Below the pieces are notes generated by a model that did no database searches, was not told where the DNA came from, and was given only the letters and a program-made list of their open reading frames with translations. This document shows, piece by piece, positions 35,350-42,557 of a stretch of DNA of 50,569 nt. Source of the DNA: Bacillota bacterium. Its GTDB lineage: Bacteria > Bacillota > Limnochordia > DUMW01. The translations under genes and the position numbers were made by a program. Positions within the stretch are counted from its first letter, which is position 1, and every line of letters begins with the position of its first letter. The stretch lies in the NCBI GenBank assembly GCA_012839765.1, contig DUMW01000058.1, forward strand, positions 1 through 50,569, read 5' to 3'.

Positions 35350-36468
35350 TTGTCAGAGGGGAATCGCCAGTTGCGCAGGAAGTTAGTGAAGTTTAGGATA
35401 CTTGACCGATACGTGATGAAGGAGTTTTTGGGACCCTTCTTCCTCTGCATTGCTGCTTTCACCTTGATGTTGATCAGCCAATTGCTCTTCGAGATGAGCG
35501 ATCTTATTTTCGTCAAACGGATCCCTGCCTCCCAAGTGACCAAAATGGTCTTATACAAACTACCTCATCTTTTTGCCATGAGCTTTCCTGTGGCGGCCCT
35601 ATATGGTTGTTTGACTTCCTTGGGTCGACTGGTGAAGGACAATGAGGTTACAGTGGTCAGAAGCTTCGGAGTGAGGTTTACCCGGTTTATTATCCCCACC
35701 CTGGTGATGGGTTTGCTAGTGACTCTGTTAACCTACGAGTTCAATGAACGGGTGGTGCCCTGGGCCAACCACCAGTTTCAGATGATGTGGCGTCGGGTGG
35801 TGTTACAAGAAGAATCCCCCCGGATCCAACAGAACCTATTTTTCAAAGGGTTGGACAATCAGTTTTTCTATATTCGACGCATAGATCCGGGGCGCCAGAC
35901 CTTCCAGGATATCTTGATCTATCAGTTGCCCCGCACAGGATTTCCCTCGATCATCAGTGCCCGGGAGGGGACGTACGAGGATAATCTGTGGACCTTGCGT
36001 AACGGGGTCAGCACGGAACTAGATCGGGACGGCATGGTGGTCAATGAGCGCAAGTTCAATGAACTGCAGATTGTTACCGCAGAGCCGGCGGATGTTTATC
36101 TTAGCGGATACAAGACCGCCGATGAGATGAGTAGGAAGGAACTGGCGGAACACATCGCACGCTTTCAGCGTAGTGGCCTGCAGGTGCGTTCGTTCGTAGT
36201 GGATTACCATATGAAGTTGTCTATGCCCGTATCTTCCTTCATCTTTGTCTTTTTGGCCGCTCCTTTAAGCCTTTATTCGGTAAGGGGTGGTAAAGCTTTT
36301 GGCGTAGCTGCTAGTGTGGCCTTGGGTTTTGCCTACTACATCATTTCTGCCGTCTTCCGTTCTATGGGAAGCAATGCTTATCTTCCGGAACTGGCGGCAG
36401 CTTGGTTACCAAACCTCATCTTCGGCCTCTGTGGAGTCATCCTCCTCCTTTGGGCGGAACGAAAGTAA
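35350..36468 (+). CDS. lptF: LptF/LptG-family lipopolysaccharide export permease
   Basis: 372 residues from TTG; AAGGA lies about 11 bases upstream, and a GTG at 35386 is an alternative start. RILDRYVMKEFLGPFFLCI is the typical YjgP/YjgQ opening. Three helices precede and three follow a large periplasmic beta-jellyroll region (about 140-270). FPVAALYGCLTSLGRLVKDNE is a strongly conserved cytosolic loop. In the LptB2FG complex this permease lifts lipopolysaccharide out of the inner membrane and passes it to LptC/LptA. Only one permease gene is here; the partner and LptB must be elsewhere. It has its own transcript after the strong terminator. Confidence 0.93.
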   Translation: MSEGNRQLRRKLVKFRILDRYVMKEFLGPFFLCIAAFTLMLISQLLFEMSDLIFVKRIPASQVTKMVLYKLPHLFAMSFPVAALYGCLTSLGRLVKDNEVTVVRSFGVRFTRFIIPTLVMGLLVTLLTYEFNERVVPWANHQFQMMWRRVVLQEESPRIQQNLFFKGLDNQFFYIRRIDPGRQTFQDILIYQLPRTGFPSIISAREGTYEDNLWTLRNGVSTELDRDGMVVNERKFNELQIVTAEPADVYLSGYKTADEMSRKELAEHIARFQRSGLQVRSFVVDYHMKLSMPVSSFIFVFLAAPLSLYSVRGGKAFGVAASVALGFAYYIISAVFRSMGSNAYLPELAAAWLPNLIFGLCGVILLLWAERK

Positions 36469-37034
36469 TGGCTAACAGGGCTTCCTCCGGTCTGTTTCCT
36501 TTTTCCAATATTGGCGAAAAGACCTAGGTCCTTTTTCAAGGCGCCGCAATCATATAGTTGATTTCCCGGGCGAACTGTGGTACTATGAAGGTAACTTAGT
36601 CCATAATGTGTAATAAGCAGCAACTATTTGTTTAAGAATAGAAGCTGTTTTGTGGAGATAAAGCCATCATTTGCATCGGCTTTGGTTGAGCACAGCCTGC
36701 TGTGGGCCCAAGTTATTGTAGATTTTGGTAAAAGTAGGGCGTTGTGGCCGGAGGTTTGTTCCCCAGGGTTTATAGTGGTAGGCAAGTGCTTGGGTGGTTT
36801 GAAAGACGGCTGGGGCGTTCTGAACTGGAGTAGCTTGATAGTTGGCATTGCCTCGGCAAGTTTCGGGGACTACTAGTGATTAACTAGGATACATAGGTCA
36901 ACGATATTTACCCTTAGGGGCCTTTTCTCATATTTCCCATACGGGGGTAAAGAGGGTAGGTGATGGTTTAGCATAGCAACCCTAGGGAGCGAAGCTTTAT
37001 CGGTATAAGCCTTGTTTGTGGGAGGAGAAGAAGC
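36469..37034. other. Intergenic region with long possible leader
   Basis: It contains a weak T-tailed palindrome (AAAAGAC...GTCCTTTTT, 36517-36536) that may end lptF, a sigmaA-like promoter, and about 440 bases without a credible gene before the GH43 start. A small hairpin (CACAG/CTGTG) lies near 36690. No known riboswitch motif is apparent. Confidence 0.45.
36558..36586 (+). promoter_or_regulatory. Candidate sigmaA promoter for the right sugar locus
   Basis: TTGATT, a 17-base spacer and TACTAT. It would start an mRNA with an untranslated leader of roughly 440 bases before the GH43 gene. Confidence 0.5.
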
Positions 37035-39557
37035 ATGTACAAAAAGTGGGGTCTACAAAGGGGATTGACGGTCGCTTCCGTTTTCCTACTCATTGCAGTG
37101 ATGGCAATGACGGCAGCTGCCCAATCCCTAGAATCGATCACGTATAACAATCCGATTGACATTGGTATAGCGGATCCATGTGTTATCCGAGCTTCAGACG
37201 GCAGGTTCTATCTGTACAGCACCGGGTTGTCTGTTTGGTCCTCCGATGACTTGGTGAATTGGAAACGGGAAGGAAGCGTAAAGCCGGCCAACACGTGGGG
37301 CGTGGCAGATTTTTGGGCTCCGGAGGTCATTGAGTACGAAGGCAAGTTCTATCTCTTCTATTCAGCGGAGCGTCCCCAAGGCGGGAAGCGAGTGGCTTTG
37401 GCGATTAGCGACAGTCCCATCGGGCCCTTTGAGGATTTAGGTCATCCCCTCTTCGATTTCGGCTATTCCGCTATCGATGCTAGCCCGTTCATCGACGACG
37501 ACGGTCGGAAGTATCTGTTTTATTCAAAGGATCAAGTGGGTATTGGCGGAGGGCGTTACGAGAGTTCCATCTACGGGGTTGAGCTCAGTGATGACTTTAC
37601 CTCTGTGGTGGGAGAGCCAGTCCTTTTAATCAAACCGGATCAAGCTTGGGAGCTGCTCTCCGGGAACCGCCTGTGGAACGAAGGTGGCTACGTCGTCAAG
37701 CATAACGGTAAGTACTATTTGATGTACTCGGCCAACTACTACGGTGGCGTCCACTATTCTGTCGGGTACGCGGTATCCGAGCATCCTTTAGGACCCTATG
37801 TGAAGTATGCAAATAACCCTGTTCTTTCCCGGGGACCCTGGGTCGGGGAGCTTTCAGGGACTGGACACCATAGCGTGGTACGTTCTCCCGATGGAACAGA
37901 GCTGTTCATCGTCTACCACGTACATGCTGATCCGGCGGTGGGTGGCGGAAACCGTCGCCTGGCCATTGACCGCATGGGCTTTAGACAAGATGGTAGCATT
38001 TATGTGAGTGGTCCGACCTTGACACCGCAGCCGAAACCCTCGGGAACTACGCCCCTGGTAAATCTGGCGGCGGAGGCCGTTGTGACCGCTAGTTCCGTGA
38101 GAGTTCCCTATCGGGTGGATGCCCTAAAGGACGGGGAAATCGTGACCCAGATCAAGAATGCCCAGTATGATTGGGCAAGCAACGACGGCGAAGGCACCTG
38201 GGTTCGGTTCCAATGGCCGACCCCGAGAAGGATCAAGTACCTCTTCTTGTACGGCAGTGTAATGGGGACGCGGATTGAACAAGCCACCGTATCTTACGGA
38301 ACGGGCGACGAGGTTGCGGGGCAGGTTACCACTGAAATGTTCCCGCTGGAGCCGGGCGTGGCCGTTGTAGTAACACTGCCAGACAATGAAGACATCAGTT
38401 GGATTGAGATTTCCATCGATAAACTGGTGAATCCGGCCGGAACTGCGGCCCTGAGTGAAGTGATGGTTTTGGGTTATCCCGCAGGGATGGTGTGGATTTC
38501 CTCCTTCAACGAGGGAGACACCCTTACGGAAGTGACTCCCGTATCTGTGGAAGCCCCGGGGATACCGGTGAAGTGGGTACAAATTGCCATGAACGAGGAA
38601 ATCTGGTATGAAGACGATGTTCTACCGACAGGGCTCATCCTCGATCCTGCGCAGCTGGAGCGGGGCTATTATCGCCTATCTGTTAGCTTGGTGGATCAAC
38701 ATGATACAGAATATCAGTACGATACCGGATTCCAAGTGGAGCATGCTCGGTTGGTCACCCCTGACCCGGGGGCACGGCTTAGTGGAGAAGTGCTTTTGGA
38801 GGTTGCTCCTGTTATCCCGGACCAGGAGTTAGCCCAGGTGGAAATCGTGGTGGAACGGTTCGTCGCCGATGAGAAGTTGATTGTCTTCGATACCACTGGT
38901 GTAGATCGGATTTCTTTCCAGACCACTTCCCTACCATGGTCGGGTGCGCTTAACACCTTGGCTTTAGAGGATGGGGCCTATGACATTGCTATCCATGCCA
39001 CTACTGTCCATGGTGTTCGGTCCGAAAGAAGAGAGCGCGTGGTTGTCAGCAACTGGACCGTACTAGAGGATCATCTGCTGCCTCCGAAGAACCTGGGGTT
39101 GTTTGGTATCCTTGAGTCCCTGAAGACCTCCGACAAGTCCAAAGGATGGGCCTATACCGATGTCAACCCGGAATTGTTTTCCGGTGATCGGGATCGCATG
39201 CTGCGTAGTAGCAATACCGATGAGTATTTGACCTGGAATTTGTCCAATCTGTATCGTGGTATCTTAACGGTGTACAGTAAGTATCCGGAAATCGAAGGCA
39301 GTGTAAGGGTGGAGGCTTCGCCCGATGGCAATGATTGGTACCCGGTTATCTGCGAAACGGAGATCATCAGGCCCGGAACTGAGGACAACCCGTGGTGGGA
39401 ACTGAAAGTGATCGCTACGGTGCCCACAGACCTCAAGGCGGAATTCCTCCGGGTGGTCTTCACTGCCCAAGGGTTACCTAAGGATGAGCTGCAACTAGGT
39501 TATGTCCGTCTAGTGGGGTTACAGGATGCCGTTAACGTACCTTTGATTGTCGATTGA
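37035..39557 (+). CDS. Secreted multidomain GH43-type glycosidase
   Basis: 840 residues behind GGGAGGAG. After a signal peptide (ending MTAAAQ) comes a five-bladed beta-propeller of family 43 (about 35-335): IGIADPCVI supplies the catalytic base Asp47, SAIDASPFID the pKa-tuning Asp148, and WNEGGYV the acid Glu216. A discoidin/F5-8-type domain (about 341-484) and two Ig-like domains (about 485-570, 571-671) follow, then a terminal domain (673-840) that reappears in the GH115 protein. GH43 enzymes release arabinose, xylose or galactose from plant polysaccharides; the exact sugar is not deducible. It heads an operon of glycan-degrading genes. Confidence 0.9.
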   Translation: MYKKWGLQRGLTVASVFLLIAVMAMTAAAQSLESITYNNPIDIGIADPCVIRASDGRFYLYSTGLSVWSSDDLVNWKREGSVKPANTWGVADFWAPEVIEYEGKFYLFYSAERPQGGKRVALAISDSPIGPFEDLGHPLFDFGYSAIDASPFIDDDGRKYLFYSKDQVGIGGGRYESSIYGVELSDDFTSVVGEPVLLIKPDQAWELLSGNRLWNEGGYVVKHNGKYYLMYSANYYGGVHYSVGYAVSEHPLGPYVKYANNPVLSRGPWVGELSGTGHHSVVRSPDGTELFIVYHVHADPAVGGGNRRLAIDRMGFRQDGSIYVSGPTLTPQPKPSGTTPLVNLAAEAVVTASSVRVPYRVDALKDGEIVTQIKNAQYDWASNDGEGTWVRFQWPTPRRIKYLFLYGSVMGTRIEQATVSYGTGDEVAGQVTTEMFPLEPGVAVVVTLPDNEDISWIEISIDKLVNPAGTAALSEVMVLGYPAGMVWISSFNEGDTLTEVTPVSVEAPGIPVKWVQIAMNEEIWYEDDVLPTGLILDPAQLERGYYRLSVSLVDQHDTEYQYDTGFQVEHARLVTPDPGARLSGEVLLEVAPVIPDQELAQVEIVVERFVADEKLIVFDTTGVDRISFQTTSLPWSGALNTLALEDGAYDIAIHATTVHGVRSERRERVVVSNWTVLEDHLLPPKNLGLFGILESLKTSDKSKGWAYTDVNPELFSGDRDRMLRSSNTDEYLTWNLSNLYRGILTVYSKYPEIEGSVRVEASPDGNDWYPVICETEIIRPGTEDNPWWELKVIATVPTDLKAEFLRVVFTAQGLPKDELQLGYVRLVGLQDAVNVPLIVD

Positions 39558-39588
39558 CGATGCCTACAAGAAGGGGAGGGCACAGAAT

Positions 39589-40650
39589 ATGAAACGAAGA
39601 TTATCCCTGGCGTTGACGGCAATAGCCGTTGTGGTCCTGACTGTACCGGTCTTTGCCCAAAGGGTAGATATCCAGGAGCGGGCCATGCATGTAGCCCGCG
39701 AAGTGGCCAAGATTAGCATCAAGCCCCATTTCGACTGGTTCTATTCTGGGGTGATTGCCCTGGACGGTGGTCTGCGGGTCTACGAGGCCACTGAAGACGA
39801 ACTCTTTTTGAAAATGGTGCTGCTGTGGGGTGACGAGTTTGTCAACGGTAACAGACAGATTGCCACTGGCCATGTGGACAAAGACATGCCCGGTCTAGTG
39901 GCCCTGAAGCTTTATCAGTATACCGGCAATCAAGGGTACCTTGATCTTGCCAATCGGAACATTGTAGACTTGGTCTTTGGCGCTACGCGGGTGGTGAATC
40001 ATAGCAGATTCTGGGCCGACGATTTGTACATGGTTTGTCCTATGTTGGCCCTGGCTGGTAACATCCTGGACAGACCCGAGTACTTTTCTTTGGTGGTAAG
40101 CCAGTTTGAAGCCTACAGAGAAGCGTTATTGAAGGATAATGGTCTCTACCAGCACACCTTTAGTGTGCCCTATGCCTGGGGACGGGCTAACGGCTGGATC
40201 GCGGTGGCCTTGGTGGAATGTTTGAAGTTCATCCCTGAAGGCTTTGAAGGATGGGGCACACTCCTGAAGATGTATCAGGAATATATGGACACCATCCTAC
40301 GTTTTCAGGATGAAGAAGGTATGTGGCACCAAGTGCTGGAGTACCCCGAATCTTACCAAGAAACCTCCTGTACGGCAATGTTTGTATATTCCCTGGCCGC
40401 TGGTTGTATTAACGGATGGCTCCCAGAGCAGATTAGTGAGGAGGCGAAGGAGGCCGCCTTCCGTGGTTTTGAGGCATTGTTACAAAGGTTGGATCCATTG
40501 TATCGTCTGAAGGACATCTGCGTCGGGACTAACGCCGGTGATACACTGGAATACTACTTCGAACGACCCACCCGGGCTGGTGATTGGCACGGTATGGCTC
40601 CCCTCATGTGGGCCTGTGTGGAGATTGCGGAGTTGGCTGCGTTGGAGTAG
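39589..40650 (+). CDS. Exported GH105 unsaturated glucuronyl/galacturonyl hydrolase
   Basis: 353 residues from the ATG 9 bases after AAGGGGAGG; an in-frame ATG at 39547 would hide the signal peptide (LSLALTAIAVVVLTVPVFAQ). The (alpha/alpha)6-barrel family GH88/105 is indicated by SRFWADDLYMVCPMLALAG (with the conserved catalytic-type Asp), WGRANGWIAVAL, ETSCTAMFVYSLAAG, and the ending DWHGMAPLMWACVE. Such enzymes remove 4,5-unsaturated uronic acids produced by polysaccharide lyases, by hydration of the double bond. Bacillus YteR is cytoplasmic, so an exported version is a little unusual. It implies that a lyase acts earlier on the same polymer. Confidence 0.88.
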   Translation: MKRRLSLALTAIAVVVLTVPVFAQRVDIQERAMHVAREVAKISIKPHFDWFYSGVIALDGGLRVYEATEDELFLKMVLLWGDEFVNGNRQIATGHVDKDMPGLVALKLYQYTGNQGYLDLANRNIVDLVFGATRVVNHSRFWADDLYMVCPMLALAGNILDRPEYFSLVVSQFEAYREALLKDNGLYQHTFSVPYAWGRANGWIAVALVECLKFIPEGFEGWGTLLKMYQEYMDTILRFQDEEGMWHQVLEYPESYQETSCTAMFVYSLAAGCINGWLPEQISEEAKEAAFRGFEALLQRLDPLYRLKDICVGTNAGDTLEYYFERPTRAGDWHGMAPLMWACVEIAELAALE

Positions 40651-40770
40651 GTTTAAGGCTTACAGCAGGACCTGACAGTTTCGGGTGGCCGAATCCTTGG
40701 GTAAAACCTTACTGCCAATTAGTGCCGATAAGGCGGTCCGTACCTGCGAAACGTTGGTCTGATGCCATGT

Positions 40771-40799
40771 GGGGGCTCCTCGGCCTTTCCGGAGTCCCC
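40771..40799 (+). terminator. Stem-loop after GH105
   Basis: GGGGGCTCC pairs with GGAGTCCCC (one G-U) around an 11-base loop, about 120 bases after the stop. No T-run follows. Confidence 0.4.
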
Positions 40800-40932
40800 G
40801 GGACGGCGTCTTGACCGAAAAGTGGATCTGGAGTAAGATATACTTACCTTTAAACGAAATATGGAAGAAGATTCGGCGATCTGGAACTTCGGGTCCTGTC
40901 ATAACTGTAAGATATGAAACATATTCCGATTT

Positions 40933-40990
40933 GGAGGAGGTGAAGGCAGGACGCTTTTGTGTTCTAGATCGGACAAAATATGATATAAGT
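40933..40990 (+). promoter_or_regulatory. GCAGGA...AATAT element, copy D
   Basis: GGAGGAGGTGAAGGCAGGAC, then T-rich DNA and GGACAAAATATGATATAAG. It shares the GGCAGGA start and downstream GAA/AATA part of the operator-like repeats but lacks GAAAACGAATGCG. It lies about 170 bases before the solute-binding-protein gene. Related element: 50224-50259. Confidence 0.35.
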
Positions 40991-41158
40991 TCACGATTGT
41001 CTCAAGGATGTCATGGCTCAGAAAGCGTGTTGGGGGAAACAACACATTTCTCAGGCGTACACGTGAGTGTCTTGATGATGAACTCAGAAGGTGAAGCTTC
41101 ATAGACTTTGTAGTTGCCGGCAAACTCTGAACCGGAGAACGAAAGGAGATGCGGGATC

Positions 41159-42433
41159 TTGAAAAAACGTTTCATTTTCTGTCTAGCTATTTCGCTGGTC
41201 TTTATTCTGTCCCTTGGAGTAAGCGCGGAAAAGACCGTAATCCGCCACTCCCACGATGTGTATAATCAGCGGGATTGGACTGCCTGGTTGGAAGCGGCCA
41301 AGCTGAAATTCGAAGCTTTGAACCCCGACATTGAGATCGAGATCATTGTCCACGGGCGGAATGAACAGCGGGAGAAGTTCTTGCTCACGCATGGTATGGA
41401 GGAAGGGGCCGATGTGATGGAAGTCCTTTCCTCGGACCACTACAACTTGGCCACTGTCGGCTTGTTTGACAATATCGACCCCTTCATCGAGAATGACTCG
41501 GAGATCTCCTGGGAAGACTTTCTCCCCATCGCCGCACAATGTGCTACGATGTTCGACGGACCTATGGAGGGTGGCCATTGGTTCCTGCCCATGTCCCTGT
41601 GGGTAATCGGAGCCGCCTTTAACGACACCCATTTCCAGGAAAGTGGCGTGCAGGTTCCCTCCCGGTACAACTACACCTGGACCTGGGACGATTTCGCTGA
41701 TATTGGACGGAAGCTCTTGCGGATGGATGCGGCCGGAAATGTGACCCGCTGGGGCGCTACCTATTCCCATTGGCGCACCTGGATCCACAATGCGGGTGGA
41801 TTCATGTATGAACCGTACATCAACCCCACTCAGATCACGATGAATACTGAAGCGGTACGGCAGGCTCTGGAGTTCTTGCAGAGGGTGACTTCCATCGAGC
41901 GGATCGCGGCGTATCATCCCTATCCCGAGCCCTTTACTGCACAAGAGATCTCCATATTCCTGCACGCAGGGCCGTCGATTACACCGATCCTGCGACGGAA
42001 CAACGTGAACTGGGAATGGTCCTTCGGACCGAATCCGAAGTTGGAACGGGCCGGTAGTGAGATTGTTAGTATCGGTTTTGCGATTAGCTCTGGTTCCAGC
42101 AAGAAGGAAGCGGCTTGGCGCTGGATTAAGTTCCTGGCCACTGAAGCGGCTGTTGACCACATCATGGTCACCGGGCGGCCGGCGGCATGGTTGCACGCGG
42201 TTGCTGACTACCAGGCCTACTTCCCCATGGCTTCTCCCTGGGAGTATGTCTGGATCGAGCTTCTGTCGGATCCCGACAGCTATATCCGACCCGTCGTGGA
42301 CGATGATGTAGGCAGGATCATCAACGATCATGTCTGGTCCGTCATCCGGGGTGAAGTGGCGCCTGAGGTAGGTATAGCCCGGGCCCAGGAACAGGCCAGT
42401 ACCATGTTGCAGTTGAAGGGATTGGCTAAGTAG
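41159..42433 (+). CDS. ABC transporter sugar-binding protein
   Basis: 424 residues from a TTG 11 bases after AAGGAG; the overlapping ATG at 41149 is in another frame. The signal peptide (KKRFIFCLAISLVFILSLGV, cleavage near SAEK) is followed by a family-1 solute-binding fold: LEAAKLKFEALNPDIEIEI, EGADVMEVLSSDHYNLATVGL, the hinge region FLPMSLWVIGAAFNDTHFQES, and YTWTWDDFADIGRKL. Aromatic residues are frequent, as in oligosaccharide binders. Like the binding protein at 12221 it has no permease beside it. It probably captures oligosaccharides made by the neighbouring hydrolases. Confidence 0.92.
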   Translation: MKKRFIFCLAISLVFILSLGVSAEKTVIRHSHDVYNQRDWTAWLEAAKLKFEALNPDIEIEIIVHGRNEQREKFLLTHGMEEGADVMEVLSSDHYNLATVGLFDNIDPFIENDSEISWEDFLPIAAQCATMFDGPMEGGHWFLPMSLWVIGAAFNDTHFQESGVQVPSRYNYTWTWDDFADIGRKLLRMDAAGNVTRWGATYSHWRTWIHNAGGFMYEPYINPTQITMNTEAVRQALEFLQRVTSIERIAAYHPYPEPFTAQEISIFLHAGPSITPILRRNNVNWEWSFGPNPKLERAGSEIVSIGFAISSGSSKKEAAWRWIKFLATEAAVDHIMVTGRPAAWLHAVADYQAYFPMASPWEYVWIELLSDPDSYIRPVVDDDVGRIINDHVWSVIRGEVAPEVGIARAQEQASTMLQLKGLAK

Positions 42434-42476
42434 GAAGTCCCTATTTTTAAGTCAGCACGCAGTTTGCAAGTGAAGA

Positions 42477-42505
42477 ACCGAGGGCGACGGTTTGTTGCCC
42501 TCGGT
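42477..42505 (+). terminator. Stem-loop between solute-binding protein and GH115
   Basis: ACCGAGGGCGAC pairs with GTTGCCCTCGGT (12 bp, one G-U) around a 5-base loop. No T-run follows. Highly expressed binding proteins are often separated from downstream genes by such stabilising stems. Confidence 0.6.
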
Positions 42506-42557
42506 GACTTCACCTAACGGGGAGCGACTGGACTAGGAAGGGGGCGAGGGTGTAACG

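Larger units (their letters stand above)
40651..41158. other. Intergenic region with hairpin and GCAGGA element
   Basis: It holds the hairpin at 40771-40799 and the GCAGGA-type element at 40933-40990. No gene is credible. Confidence 0.5.

Noticed and set aside
41183-42331. 382-codon frame antisense to the solute-binding-protein gene
   Set aside because: It lies wholly within a well-supported gene on the opposite strand, and its product has no recognisable features. It is a shadow of codon bias.
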